From contig CACWNQ010000005.1 in the NCBI GenBank assembly GCA_902762385.1, positions 1-64,000 of the forward strand: 64,000 nucleotides of DNA, given 5' to 3'. Position 1 is the stretch's first letter. Every line of letters starts with the position of its first letter. Origin of the DNA: an uncultured Bacteroidales bacterium (GTDB lineage Bacteria; Bacteroidota; Bacteroidia; Bacteroidales; Muribaculaceae). Shown piece after piece: positions 49,630-58,261 of the stretch. Under the pieces are notes generated by a model. The model was not told the origin of the DNA. It made no database searches and saw nothing but the letters and a program-made list of their open reading frames with translations. A program made the translations under genes and the position numbers.

Positions 49630-50394
49630 TCATATTTCAACAAACTCATTGAGCGAGAAACCTTTCTCGCCGCCATGAGTGAGATAGCCCATCTGGTTGG
49701 TGAGTAGGGTGGTGTTGCCCACCTGGGTGCCACGCTTGGCATTCCAGTGGGTGTGCCCAAAAATCCAGTAGTCGATGCCGCTTGCCTTGATGAATTCCTC
49801 AAGGTCGATGACGAAGGCTGAAGATAACCCATTGTCGGCATAACGAGGGTCTTCGGCAACAATAGGGCAGTGGTGGGTGACGACAACCTTGTGAGCTGCT
49901 GTCGATTCACTAAGTGCTTTCTTGAGCCATGTAAAACACTGCTCATGTGCCCGGGCATAGTCGGTAGCAAGCAATATGTGGTCGCTAAAGGCGATGCGAT
50001 GGCAGTCGGTCATGTGGATTTGCACTCCGGCCAAGTCCTCATCGCTTATGCGAGTCCACAGTGTAGTTAGGAACAATTCGGTGTTGCCCAGGGTGATGCT
50101 GCGATTGTTGATATAGGTTACATTGCGACGAAGAGCAAAAGTGAAGTTGTTGAGGGTGGATAGCACATCGGTGCGATTGTAGTACTCGTGATTGCCTGGT
50201 ACGATAAATGTGTGGGTGTAGTGGTCGCTGCACCAGTCCCAGAAAGGATGCTCGCTCATCAGTTTCTCACCGAAGAGCAGAATATCGCCTGCCAGCACCA
50301 GAATGTCGCCTTTCACTTCTAGTGGGTGCTCACTCAAGAACTTTGTGTTCTCGTCAAACTCAAGATGAAGGTCACTGGCATATTGAATTTTCAT
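49630..50394 (-). CDS. Calcineurin-like metallophosphoesterase
   Basis: Protein of 254 residues without a signal peptide, so cytoplasmic. All five metal motifs are present in order: D8-x-H10 (ASDLH), GDILLF near 36, GNHEYY, a mid-chain VTHHCP and the closing GHTHWNA. The family acts on phosphomono- or diesters, and the substrate cannot be predicted from the sequence. It stands alone on the minus strand and converges with the sirtuin gene. Confidence 0.9.
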   Translation of the reverse strand: MKIQYASDLHLEFDENTKFLSEHPLEVKGDILVLAGDILLFGEKLMSEHPFWDWCSDHYTHTFIVPGNHEYYNRTDVLSTLNNFTFALRRNVTYINNRSITLGNTELFLTTLWTRISDEDLAGVQIHMTDCHRIAFSDHILLATDYARAHEQCFTWLKKALSESTAAHKVVVTHHCPIVAEDPRYADNGLSSAFVIDLEEFIKASGIDYWIFGHTHWNAKRGTQVGNTTLLTNQMGYLTHGGEKGFSLNEFVEI

Positions 50395-50413
50395 AACAAA
50401 TGATCGATTAGGG

Positions 50414-50454
50414 TTAGAAAAAAGCCTCGAAGACTTTAAAGGTCCTCGAGGCTT
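50414..50454 (-). terminator. Intrinsic terminator of the 50469-53571 pair
   Basis: On the minus strand a 13-bp stem (AAGCCTCGAGGAC with GTCTTCGAGGCTT, G-U pairs allowed) closes a 7-base loop and is followed by TTTTTT. Confidence 0.92.
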
Positions 50455-50468
50455 ATGTATTGTGATTT

Positions 50469-52565
50469 TTACTTGTTCAAAGCAACAAAACGTTTAACAA
50501 TGCCGCACTTGGTGAAGTAGGGAGCATCGGTATCGGGGAACTGGTTCCTGTAGTTTACCAGACGGGTCATTGCACGATAGTGTGGTCCTTCAGGAATGAG
50601 CGTGTAGGTAGTCTTTTCGGTGTTCCAGTCGTAGTTCTCGTTGAAGCAGTAACCCATATTCTCACCGGAGATGAATGTCTGTGCAAAGATGCTCTTCAAT
50701 GACAAATCGGGGCTTGTGGTGTTCTTTTCCACGTCGCGCAGCAACAGGCGTGCTGTTGAGATGAAGTCAAACTCGTTAGATTGCTGCTCGTCGTTGACAC
50801 TTTGTGCGTAGTGTGTGAGATACCAGCAATCGCCCTTGAAGCTTGCCTGATAGAGCATAGCTGCCTTCTTGTAGAGCAGTTGGTTACGCTCCTCGCCAGT
50901 GGCGTTGGCAAGTTGCTTGTCGAGATTCAACATATCGCGGCAGTATTGCAATTTAGCATTGGTCTTAACCTGGGTTTCGGTCTCTTTCCATGGGCTCATG
51001 AATTGACGTTGCATCCAGGGCTCAATGTTGTAATCCTTGCGTGCCATGTAATAGGCAATTCCTTGCTCAGAGATGTAGCTTAGAGGCACCTTGTCGAGGT
51101 AATTAACAGCAGCCTGGAACTCACCTTCGCGAAGCAACTTGGTCCCCATCATGTCGTTGAACATATTATCCTCGATTGAAAGCTTGCTGATTGCAAACTT
51201 CTCAAACTCAGTGTTGGGCTTAGTGTTGATGTAGTTATAGAATTCTTCAAACTGGCTCGAAGAATTGCGGTCGAGAACTGCTGAATACTCGTCGCTGAAG
51301 GCTGCGTGCTGACATGCCATTCCCAATACTGCAACGGCGGTGTTGGTCTTGCCCCATCGGAATAGTTTGGGAACGAGGTTGTCGTAGGTCACACGCTCAT
51401 ACACATCGACATAGTGTGGATCGGTACCATATTTTTCAGTTTCGGTAACTCCAGCCACCTTGTCGAGCCACTTATACTCACCGAGCATGTAGTTGAAGAA
51501 CTCATCGGTTGGCTCGGCACTCTTGATGCTTGCGAGCATAAGACATGCACGGGCGTTGTCTTTCATGCGCTGTGTGCCACCCAGATTCTGGGCATTAGTG
51601 AGTTGCTTGATGGCATCGTCTTGGTGGCCAGCCATGTAGTTGACAAAACCTCTTGCTGCCTCCCACATAGAGGGCGACTTGGTCTTTCCTTCCTTAAGAA
51701 CTTGACCGGCAAAATCGATGAACCCGTCAATGTCGTTTTGGTAAATGCCAGTTGCCTCGACATATTTCATGATTTCGGGATCACTGTTGTTGTCGAGAGT
51801 CTCTTGAGTGTTGTTGACGAAGTCCTGCACAAGGAAAGTTAGGGAGGGAGAGTTGGGGTTAGCTGCATACTCTTCCTTGATTCCCTTAAGGTTGCGTTTC
51901 TTGCGCATGCAATACTTGATGCTTGTCATATCGCCAAGTTCGGCATAGATTTCACAGGCTTTATCCTTTTGTCCAGTATTGTAGAGCGCACCAGCATAGA
52001 TGTCCTTCATCCAGTTTTTGTATGGGCTTTCCTTAAACTTGCTTGCAGTGTTGGTCCAGTAGTTGATGTTGGCCTGATGTGCCTTCTCGGTCATGTTGCA
52101 GCGCATAACAAGTAAGGCATACTGGTTCTTGAGCTTGGAACCACGATAGGCCATTGCCTGCTTCTTCACTTGGCTAATGACCATTTTGCGGTTAGCCAGC
52201 TGAGCCTTGGTGGGGTAGTTCCATTCGGTGTCGCCAGCACCATTGTTGTTGAGATACTTGTTGAGCAATCGCAGGTAGGTTAGCATCTCGGTGTCACGCT
52301 TATTTTTGGCAGCGACAATAATGCCGTTGGTGCTCTTGTCAAACTCCTTTGGGTCGACATTGCTTAGTTCCTCTACCATGGAGTCGTAGTAGTTGTCACC
52401 CACGTAGGAACTCCAAAACTTGTTGGCTTCCTGTTGATAGGTGTTTTCCATTTGAGTGCGGTTGAAAACGCTGAACATGTAGTAGTTGGGCCTTACCCAT
52501 CCACCACATGCTAAAGCTTGCAAAGTGGCAAATGCAAGCAGACTAAGGGCGATAAATTTTTTCAT
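50469..52565 (-). CDS. Secreted helical-repeat protein of unknown function
   Basis: Protein of 698 residues with a signal peptide (MKKFIALSLLAFATLQALA), the mature part opening CGGW. The first cysteine might be a lipid site, but the motif is not a good lipobox. The rest is almost all alpha-helical with TPR/SEL1-like periodicity, e.g. GALYNTGQKDKACEIYAELGD and GFVNYMAGHQDDAIKQLTNA. No enzyme motif is seen. It starts inside the upstream lipoprotein gene (23-base overlap), so the two are co-translated and probably act in one complex at the cell envelope. Confidence 0.75.
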   Translation of the reverse strand: MKKFIALSLLAFATLQALACGGWVRPNYYMFSVFNRTQMENTYQQEANKFWSSYVGDNYYDSMVEELSNVDPKEFDKSTNGIIVAAKNKRDTEMLTYLRLLNKYLNNNGAGDTEWNYPTKAQLANRKMVISQVKKQAMAYRGSKLKNQYALLVMRCNMTEKAHQANINYWTNTASKFKESPYKNWMKDIYAGALYNTGQKDKACEIYAELGDMTSIKYCMRKKRNLKGIKEEYAANPNSPSLTFLVQDFVNNTQETLDNNSDPEIMKYVEATGIYQNDIDGFIDFAGQVLKEGKTKSPSMWEAARGFVNYMAGHQDDAIKQLTNAQNLGGTQRMKDNARACLMLASIKSAEPTDEFFNYMLGEYKWLDKVAGVTETEKYGTDPHYVDVYERVTYDNLVPKLFRWGKTNTAVAVLGMACQHAAFSDEYSAVLDRNSSSQFEEFYNYINTKPNTEFEKFAISKLSIEDNMFNDMMGTKLLREGEFQAAVNYLDKVPLSYISEQGIAYYMARKDYNIEPWMQRQFMSPWKETETQVKTNAKLQYCRDMLNLDKQLANATGEERNQLLYKKAAMLYQASFKGDCWYLTHYAQSVNDEQQSNEFDFISTARLLLRDVEKNTTSPDLSLKSIFAQTFISGENMGYCFNENYDWNTEKTTYTLIPEGPHYRAMTRLVNYRNQFPDTDAPYFTKCGIVKRFVALNK

Positions 52566-53571
52566 AATCGCTTGAGGTGTAATTGTTGATACTGCTATTA
52601 TTTAAACTGTAAATGATTACTTGGTCGTTGATGCCTGGTCGCTCGTGGCTTAAGGCGTCATGTATTTGGACTATTGAAGCCGCTTCGGGTTTAATCACAA
52701 TCACTGTGTCGCCCGCATTTAAATAGGTGTAACTACTGTTGCTGCTCAGATAGTTGGGCAGGTCGATGCTTGAGACTACCAGATACTTGTTGTCGCTCAC
52801 CTTGCGATAGAGTGTAGAGTCGCCTAGGTCCTCACTATAGAGGATGTCGCGGAACTTGTCGCCGGTGTAGAGCAATTGCCAGTTAAAGTTGGGGTAGGCA
52901 ACACACAGTGGCAGCTGGTAGTCGGCAACATATTTCATGTAGGGCTCCACGTCGCGTTTGTCGAGGATAGGGTTGCGTTGCTTGCTGTCCTTGAGTTCGC
53001 CAGTGTTATACATCATGAGTACGCCATACTGGGCTGGAGGGACCTCCATGGCAAGCTGGTGTAGCCTGATGGTGACGCTCAGAGCCATGCCTTTTTCCTC
53101 AAGTAGCTGCTTCATGATTTGCAGGAAGTTGAAGTAGGCGCTTTGGGTCGATGCTGTCCAGTCGCAGTCGATTTGAATCTCTTTAACACCGGCAATGTCG
53201 TGGGTTTCATTCATCTGCAACACCCGCTGCACGAGCAGTGGCGCTATGGTGTCGATGCCACGCTCAATGCAGTTGTTCACAATGAATATGGTGGGAATCA
53301 CCTCGATGCCGGCAGGAATTGAGTCATCGAAGGTGATGGTGGCATTGGGGCGCAGCTGCCCCTTATCGTTGAGGGCAATGTCGAAATATCTCACATACAT
53401 CTTGCCCACATTATTGTCGTGCAGGAACTGCCGCTCCACGCTGTCGAGCGCTAAAGTTGTGCGCCAGTAGTAAACCGCTGGCTTGGGATTGTCAACGCTT
53501 TCTCCTGAAGGCTTGCAACCTACAGTAGTAACAACTATAAGGAGCAAGATGTATGTGATTATTCGATTCAT
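52543..53571 (-). CDS. Lipoprotein of unknown function, partner of the helical-repeat protein
   Basis: Protein of 342 residues with a lipoprotein signal (C19 in VVTTVGC). Alternating strands and helices (KMYVRYFDIAL, GIEVIPTIFIVNNC, VKEIQIDCDWT, MALSVTIRLHQL, YGVLMMYNTGEL, LPLCVAYPNFNW) suggest a TIM-barrel-like fold similar to glycoside-hydrolase-like proteins. The conserved QIDCDWT stretch sits where such barrels carry catalytic acids. This is an inference from pattern. The C-terminal region after 270 seems disordered or beta. It lies 10 bases downstream of the aminotransferase stop and overlaps the next gene by 23 bases. Confidence 0.72.
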   Translation of the reverse strand: MNRIITYILLLIVVTTVGCKPSGESVDNPKPAVYYWRTTLALDSVERQFLHDNNVGKMYVRYFDIALNDKGQLRPNATITFDDSIPAGIEVIPTIFIVNNCIERGIDTIAPLLVQRVLQMNETHDIAGVKEIQIDCDWTASTQSAYFNFLQIMKQLLEEKGMALSVTIRLHQLAMEVPPAQYGVLMMYNTGELKDSKQRNPILDKRDVEPYMKYVADYQLPLCVAYPNFNWQLLYTGDKFRDILYSEDLGDSTLYRKVSDNKYLVVSSIDLPNYLSSNSSYTYLNAGDTVIVIKPEAASIVQIHDALSHERPGINDQVIIYSLNNSSINNYTSSDYEKIYRP

Positions 53572-53581
53572 GCTTATTGTG

Positions 53582-54775
53582 TTATTTCAGCTCGGCGAGG
53601 GCGGCTTTGACGCGTGCTACAGCCTCGATGATGTTCTCGTCGCTAGTGGCATAGCTCATGCGCAGGTAGCCAGGGCAGCAGAATGCGTCGCCTGCCACAC
53701 TAGCCACATGTGCCTTCTCGAGCAGGTAGATGGCGAGGTCGCCAGCGTCGTTGATAACGGTGTCGCCGCAGCGCTTTCCAAAGAATGCCTCAACCTTGGG
53801 GAATACATAGAATGCTCCGTGGGGCACCTTGAGTTCAATACCGGGAATCTCCTGCAGCAAGCCTGTAATGAGGTCGCGACGGCGCTGGAAAGCAACGCGC
53901 ATGTCCTCAACACATTGTTGTGAGCCACGATAGGCAGCCTCGGCTGCCTTTTGAGCGATTGATGAAGCGCCACTGGTGTATTGTCCTTGCAGCTTGTTGA
54001 CAGCCTTGGCGAGCCACAATGGAGCTGCAACGTAACCAATGCGCCATCCAGTCATGGCGTAGGCCTTAGAAACACCATTGATAACTGCTACACGATCCTT
54101 GATTTCGGGGAACTGGGCGAGCGACTCGTGCTTGCCCACGTAGTTGATGTGCTCATAAATCTCATCGGCGATAATCATCACCTGTGGGTGACGTGCCAGC
54201 ACAGCAGCCAGTGCTGCGAGCTCGTCGTGGCTATAGATGCTGCCGGTGGGGTTAGATGGAGAGCACAATATGATTAGTTTAGACTTCTCGGTGATGGCGT
54301 TTTCAAGTTGCTCGGGAGTAATCTTGAAATCGGTCTCGATGGTTGCAGGAATAAGCACGCTCTTGCCGCCACAAAGATTCACCATTTGCACATAGCTTAC
54401 CCAAGCTGGAGTGGGGATAATCACCTCGTCGCCATGGTTTACAAGGCATAGCACTGTGTTGCACAGTGACTGCTTGGCTCCATTGCCCACAACAATCTGC
54501 TCAGGAGTAAAGTCGAGGTTGTTCTCGTTCTTCAGCTTGTCGCTGATAGCTTGACGGAGCGACAGGTATCCTGGCACAGGAGAGTAGAACGAGAAGTTGT
54601 CGTCGACAGCCTTCTTGGCAGCTTCTTTAATATGGTCGGGGGTAAAGAAGTCGGGCTCACCCACACTCAGGTTAATCACGTCAATGCCTTGAGCCTTGAG
54701 TTCGTTACTCTTTTGTGACATCGCCAGTGTAGCCGATGGCGAAAGTGCTTGAAGTCTTTGAGAAATAAATTCCAT
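53582..54775 (-). CDS. Class I pyridoxal-phosphate aminotransferase, aspartate aminotransferase-like
   Basis: Transfers amino groups between an amino acid (probably aspartate) and 2-oxoglutarate. Protein of 397 residues, typical of the Ib subgroup. Family motifs: NLSVGEPDFFTP near the start, SPSNPTGSIYS, IIADEIYEHI with the cofactor-binding Asp and Tyr, and the Schiff-base lysine K237 in SKAYAMTGWRIGY. Glutamate, alanine or prephenate as partner substrates cannot be excluded. It lies just upstream of the lipoprotein pair. Confidence 0.93.
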   Translation of the reverse strand: MEFISQRLQALSPSATLAMSQKSNELKAQGIDVINLSVGEPDFFTPDHIKEAAKKAVDDNFSFYSPVPGYLSLRQAISDKLKNENNLDFTPEQIVVGNGAKQSLCNTVLCLVNHGDEVIIPTPAWVSYVQMVNLCGGKSVLIPATIETDFKITPEQLENAITEKSKLIILCSPSNPTGSIYSHDELAALAAVLARHPQVMIIADEIYEHINYVGKHESLAQFPEIKDRVAVINGVSKAYAMTGWRIGYVAAPLWLAKAVNKLQGQYTSGASSIAQKAAEAAYRGSQQCVEDMRVAFQRRRDLITGLLQEIPGIELKVPHGAFYVFPKVEAFFGKRCGDTVINDAGDLAIYLLEKAHVASVAGDAFCCPGYLRMSYATSDENIIEAVARVKAALAELK

Positions 54776-54833
54776 AGTTGTTTTTTAGAAATTGTTTATA
54801 GGTTTATAATTATGATGTGTCATTACGAATGTT

Positions 54834-55541
54834 TTACCTTTTCCCCCAACCGGGATCCTTGACTGCGTTCATCTCGCGCTTTATGCGCTTGCTGCGTTTA
54901 GTGACTGTTGCGTTAGGGTTGGCCGAGTCGCGAGTTAAAGGGTTGGGTAGGGTGGCAGCGATTAGGGCGCACTCGTTACGCGTGAGGTCGCAGGCATCTT
55001 TATGGAATTTCTCCTGTGCGCACGCCTGGACGCCATAGATCCCATCACCCATCTCAATGCTGTTGAGATACACTTCCATGATGCGTTCCTTGCCCCAAAT
55101 GTTCTCAATAAGTACTGTGAAATAGGCTTCCAGGCCTTTTCTTAACCAGCTGTGACCTGGCCATAGGAACACGTTCTTGGCAGTCTGTTGCGAGATGGTG
55201 CTTGCACCACGTTCGCGACCTCCCTCTAGAGCCTCAAGACGTGCTCTCAGGATTTCTTTTTCCTCAAAGCCACTATGCTCGGTAAAGTGAGTGTCCTCAC
55301 CTCCCATAGCTGCTAGTGGCATGTGTCGTGATATTTGGTCGAGGTCGACCCATTGGTGCTTGATTACTGGCTCCTTGCCGTCGAGCCACTGCTCGCAATA
55401 CCTAATGTACATCAGTGGTGTGCGATAGATGGGCACCCACTTGAATGCAATCACTGCCAACAACGATGACACAAAGAAGAAGATAAGGATGTTGCGCACC
55501 CAAATCCAGAATCTGTGCCAAAGGAACTTTATGTCGCTCAT
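54834..55541 (-). CDS. mtgA: Monofunctional peptidoglycan glycosyltransferase (GT51)
   Basis: Polymerises lipid II into glycan strands at the inner membrane, without a transpeptidase domain. Protein of 235 residues, the MtgA size. One membrane helix (about 13-34) is followed by the GT51 motifs: GGEDTHFTEHSGF with catalytic E82, RGASTISQQTAKN, KGLEAYFTVLIENIWGKERIMEVYLN with the second glutamate, and GVQACAQEKFHKD. The transcript seems to carry a terminator-like hairpin directly before the gene (55559-55600). Confidence 0.94.
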   Translation of the reverse strand: MSDIKFLWHRFWIWVRNILIFFFVSSLLAVIAFKWVPIYRTPLMYIRYCEQWLDGKEPVIKHQWVDLDQISRHMPLAAMGGEDTHFTEHSGFEEKEILRARLEALEGGRERGASTISQQTAKNVFLWPGHSWLRKGLEAYFTVLIENIWGKERIMEVYLNSIEMGDGIYGVQACAQEKFHKDACDLTRNECALIAATLPNPLTRDSANPNATVTKRSKRIKREMNAVKDPGWGKR

Positions 55542-55558
55542 GTCGTGTGAAGTCGATT

Positions 55559-55600
55559 AAAAAAGATTGCGGCACTCACACCAGTTGCTGTGCCTGCAAT
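55559..55600 (-). terminator. Terminator-like hairpin in the mtgA leader
   Basis: Minus strand: ATTGC-A-GGCAC, 14-base loop, GTGCC-GCAAT (arms 55596-55600 plus 55590-55594, and 55566-55575), then C and six T. It lies between the mtgA promoter and its start codon, an attenuator-like position. Confidence 0.65.
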
Positions 55601-55608
55601 TCAATCTA

Positions 55609-55616
55609 CAAAGTTA
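55609..55616 (-). promoter_or_regulatory. Promoter -7 element of mtgA
   Basis: TAACTTTG on the minus strand, a full match, with TTGCC at the -33 place. The start is predicted near 55605, just 5' of the hairpin. Confidence 0.6.
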
Positions 55617-55697
55617 TTACTTTTTTCTTGATTAATGGCAATAATATAATTAAATTTTAATGCTCATTTTATTTGCATTTAAAAAAGTTGATGAATG

Positions 55698-55729
55698 TTT
55701 GGCAATATTGATAATAATGTATAAATTTG
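55698..55729 (+). promoter_or_regulatory. Full consensus promoter of the GYF-domain protein gene
   Basis: TTTG (55698-55701), 20 bases, TAAATTTG (55722-55729). The start is predicted near 55733, 30 bases before the ATG. Confidence 0.8.
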
Positions 55730-55762
55730 TAGGTAAATAATAACAATAAATATTTTTTTGCT

Positions 55763-56599
55763 ATGAAACAGTTTTATATGGTAAAAGATGGTCAACAGAT
55801 TGGTCCAATGCCTGTCGACCAGTTGTTGCAAATGGGTTTGCAGCCCGAAACGTTGGTATGGACCGATGGCATGGCTAATTGGACAGCGGCAAACCAGGTG
55901 CCAGAGTTGCTTAACATATTTGCGCCGGCTCAGCCTGTGGCTCCAGCTCCTGCGCAACCTGCTGCCCCTGTTGCTCCTACACAACCCGCAGCTCCCGCGC
56001 CACAGTATCAACAACCACAGTATCAACAACCACAGTATCAACAGCCTCAATACCAGCAGCCTCAATATCAGCAACCAGTTGGAAATCAACAGTCGCCCCA
56101 AAATATATTCAAGATTATCTTGTACGTGTTGCTAGGCTTGTCGGCCTTAGGGGGCTTGATTAGCTTCATTGGAGCATTCTCCTACTTTGGAGGATGGTTC
56201 AGCAGTCCCATTCTGGGCTTGTGCCAATTGTTGAGCTCGGCAGCTATTATGGGCATCAGTGTTATTGCTATCATGCGCATGGTAAAGAACGAGAAGTATG
56301 CATTCCTTACAATAGCTTATTTTGCTCTTGCATTTATCTTGAACTTAATAGGAATTATAATTTCAAGTAGATATGGAGGTGGCGTATTCTCATTTATTAT
56401 TGGTTTGGCAGGCCTTGCAATTGCTGTGCTTGCATCGATTCCAATGGACAAGATTGCCGATGTGAATAGTTATAAGAACCTACTCAGCGAGGCCAAGACT
56501 GAAGACTATGTGTTGCTTGGGGTGTATGGTGTGTGCTCTCTGGTTTCGCTAATTTGCCTTATCTCGTTCTTGAGCAAGATTAAGAGTTTTGGTCTATAA
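55763..56599 (+). CDS. GYF_2-domain membrane protein with PQYQQ repeats
   Basis: Protein of 278 residues. It starts with a GYF_2/DUF4339 domain (KQFYMVKDGQQIGPMPVDQL, then TLVWTDGMANWTAA, about 1-52), a presumed protein-interaction module. A linker rich in Pro, Ala and Gln ends in five PQYQQ units (DNA 56000-56074). About five membrane helices follow from residue 115 to 275. GYF_2 plus membrane domain proteins are frequent in gut Bacteroidales. Their role is unknown. It is monocistronic between a consensus promoter and a terminator. Confidence 0.85.
   Translation: MKQFYMVKDGQQIGPMPVDQLLQMGLQPETLVWTDGMANWTAANQVPELLNIFAPAQPVAPAPAQPAAPVAPTQPAAPAPQYQQPQYQQPQYQQPQYQQPQYQQPVGNQQSPQNIFKIILYVLLGLSALGGLISFIGAFSYFGGWFSSPILGLCQLLSSAAIMGISVIAIMRMVKNEKYAFLTIAYFALAFILNLIGIIISSRYGGGVFSFIIGLAGLAIAVLASIPMDKIADVNSYKNLLSEAKTEDYVLLGVYGVCSLVSLICLISFLSKIKSFGL
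56000..56074 (+). repeat. 15-bp tandem repeat coding for PQYQQ
   Basis: Five units start at 56000, 56015, 56030, 56045 and 56060. The first three are nearly identical in DNA. The last two differ at synonymous sites only, which suggests the peptide sequence is kept by selection. Confidence 0.85.
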
Positions 56600-56624
56600 A
56601 CTGTAAGGCATACAATTAATTGCC

Positions 56625-56663
56625 AAAGACACTCTTTCTGCGCATTGTAGAATGGGTGTCTTT
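56625..56663 (+). terminator. Terminator hairpin of the GYF-domain gene
   Basis: AAAGACAC/GTGTCTTT arms with an inner TTCT/AGAA stem. The U-run is weak (TTTAGTCTTG). Confidence 0.65.
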
Positions 56664-56742
56664 AGTCTTGCGTTTTGCTGATGTTTTTTGCTGTCTTGCT
56701 GAAAAATAATACAAAAAAAACTGAACGATGATATTTTTTGAG

Positions 56743-56750
56743 TAAATTTG
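56743..56750 (+). promoter_or_regulatory. Promoter -7 element of the VTC operon
   Basis: TAAATTTG, a full match. TTTG is only found at a short spacing. The start is predicted near 56754, 37 bases before the ATG. Confidence 0.5.
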
Positions 56751-56790
56751 CCGTTTTAAAAGAGAAAAGATATTATTTAGTTACAAAACT

Positions 56791-57546
56791 ATGGACGCGA
56801 TAATCAACACATTTGCACCCATTACGCTCACCGAGATGAAATCGGTGCGGCTAATGAATCGCGTCGATACCAAGTTTGTGACAACCGTGCCGCGCTTGCT
56901 CGACTTGCTTGAGATGGCGCGTGGCGAATATCTCATGCAGGAGATTGACGGCATACGTAGCAGTGCCTACACTACTCTCTACTACGACACACCTGCGCTT
57001 GACATGTACACTATGCATCATAACGGGTGCTTGGGCAGGCAGAAGGTGAGGGTGCGAGAGTATGTAGATTCGCACCAGATGTTTCTTGAGGTGAAGAACA
57101 AGAATAATCATCGCCGCACTCGCAAGAAGCGTATCTCGATAGATGAGTTCAACATCGAGGGCGAGGAGAAACTCAACTTCCTAAATTACTTGTGCTGGTG
57201 GGATGTAAAATTGCTAGAACCGGCGCTGCGCAACTGGTTTAACCGCATCACTCTGGTAAACAAGAACAAGACCGAGCGCGTGACTATCGATACTGGACTT
57301 CGGTTTCACAACTACCGGTCAGGCATTGACTCGAGTCTTGACCAGGCTGTGGTTATTGAGCTAAAGCGCGATGGCAATCAGCACTCTCCACTGCTGACAA
57401 TGCTGCGCGATCTTCACATTCGTCCTCATGGTTTTAGCAAGTACTGCATGGGCACAGCCTTGAGCAATCCTGGAGTGAAGAAAAACCGACTCAAGCCCAA
57501 GTTGCATTACGTTGATCGCTTGATATCAAGAGATTGCAAACAATGA
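56791..57546 (+). CDS. VTC-domain polyphosphate polymerase
   Basis: Protein of 251 residues with a single VTC domain, the tunnel-fold catalytic domain that builds polyphosphate from ATP in yeast Vtc4. Basic and acidic tunnel residues are visible in strand order: MNRVDTKFVTT, YTTLYYDTPALDMY, KVRVREYVD, FLEVKNKNNHRRTRKKRI, RVTIDTGLRF, VVIELKRDG and SKYCMGTA. It is the first gene of a three-gene unit with DUF4956 and DUF2490 genes, a combination seen repeatedly in bacteria. Direct evidence for polyphosphate synthesis in this organism is absent, so the substrate is inferred from the family. Confidence 0.9.
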   Translation: MDAIINTFAPITLTEMKSVRLMNRVDTKFVTTVPRLLDLLEMARGEYLMQEIDGIRSSAYTTLYYDTPALDMYTMHHNGCLGRQKVRVREYVDSHQMFLEVKNKNNHRRTRKKRISIDEFNIEGEEKLNFLNYLCWWDVKLLEPALRNWFNRITLVNKNKTERVTIDTGLRFHNYRSGIDSSLDQAVVIELKRDGNQHSPLLTMLRDLHIRPHGFSKYCMGTALSNPGVKKNRLKPKLHYVDRLISRDCKQ

Positions 57547-57595
57547 GAGAATAAACCTCAATTATCTAATAGACTAATATAAAACGTAAAAAGAT

Positions 57596-58261
57596 ATGAT
57601 TAACAACACGTTATTGACTATTACCCAACCATATTACGCCATGCTGATAAGATTCTTTATCTGTGTGGTTGTTAGTTGGATTATCATCGACAGGCTCTAC
57701 TACCGCAAGAGCAAGCGTCGCGACTTCTACTTCACCTTCATGCTCATAAGCATCTCGATATTCTTCCTGGTGTTTTTCATGATTTTCGTGCTTGAGGACA
57801 TGAAAGGTAAAGCGGGTATCGGTCTGGGTATCGGTCTATTTGGTATCTTCAGCATCATGCGTTATCGCACCGACACCATGCCGGTGCGCGAGATGACCTA
57901 CTTGTTCATCATCATATCGCTGGCTGTGGTTAACGCGCTTGCTTCGACGATGCCAATTCTTGAGCTGGTTCTTACCAATATTATAGTGATACTCGCTATA
58001 ATCATATGCGAGTGGCGCCTCAAGACCGAGAGCGTAAAGCTCATTCAGTATGACAAGATAGAGCTGATCACCCCCGATAAACGTGGGGAACTAATCGAAG
58101 ACCTCAAGAAACGCACAGGTCTCGACATCACTAAAGTGGAGGTGGGCGCAATCGACTTCCTGCGCGACATGACTGTGTTGCGTGTGCATTATCGCAGCAC
58201 CGACAGTGGTAGCAACAGTGTCGACAAAATGACAAAACTCTCAAAGCAAGATTTGCAATGA
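57596..58261 (+). CDS. DUF4956 membrane protein
   Basis: Protein of 221 residues with four to five membrane helices (about 18-35, 45-68, 78-92, 103-120 and 122-140) and a cytoplasmic C-terminal alpha/beta domain (VKLIQYDKIELITPDKRGEL, then LDITKVEVGAIDFLRD). The GLFGIFSIMRYRTDTMPVREMT loop is the family signature. It is commonly encoded next to VTC-domain genes and may form the membrane part or export path of the polymer. Its stop overlaps the next start by 4 bases (ATGA). Confidence 0.9.
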   Translation: MINNTLLTITQPYYAMLIRFFICVVVSWIIIDRLYYRKSKRRDFYFTFMLISISIFFLVFFMIFVLEDMKGKAGIGLGIGLFGIFSIMRYRTDTMPVREMTYLFIIISLAVVNALASTMPILELVLTNIIVILAIIICEWRLKTESVKLIQYDKIELITPDKRGELIEDLKKRTGLDITKVEVGAIDFLRDMTVLRVHYRSTDSGSNSVDKMTKLSKQDLQ

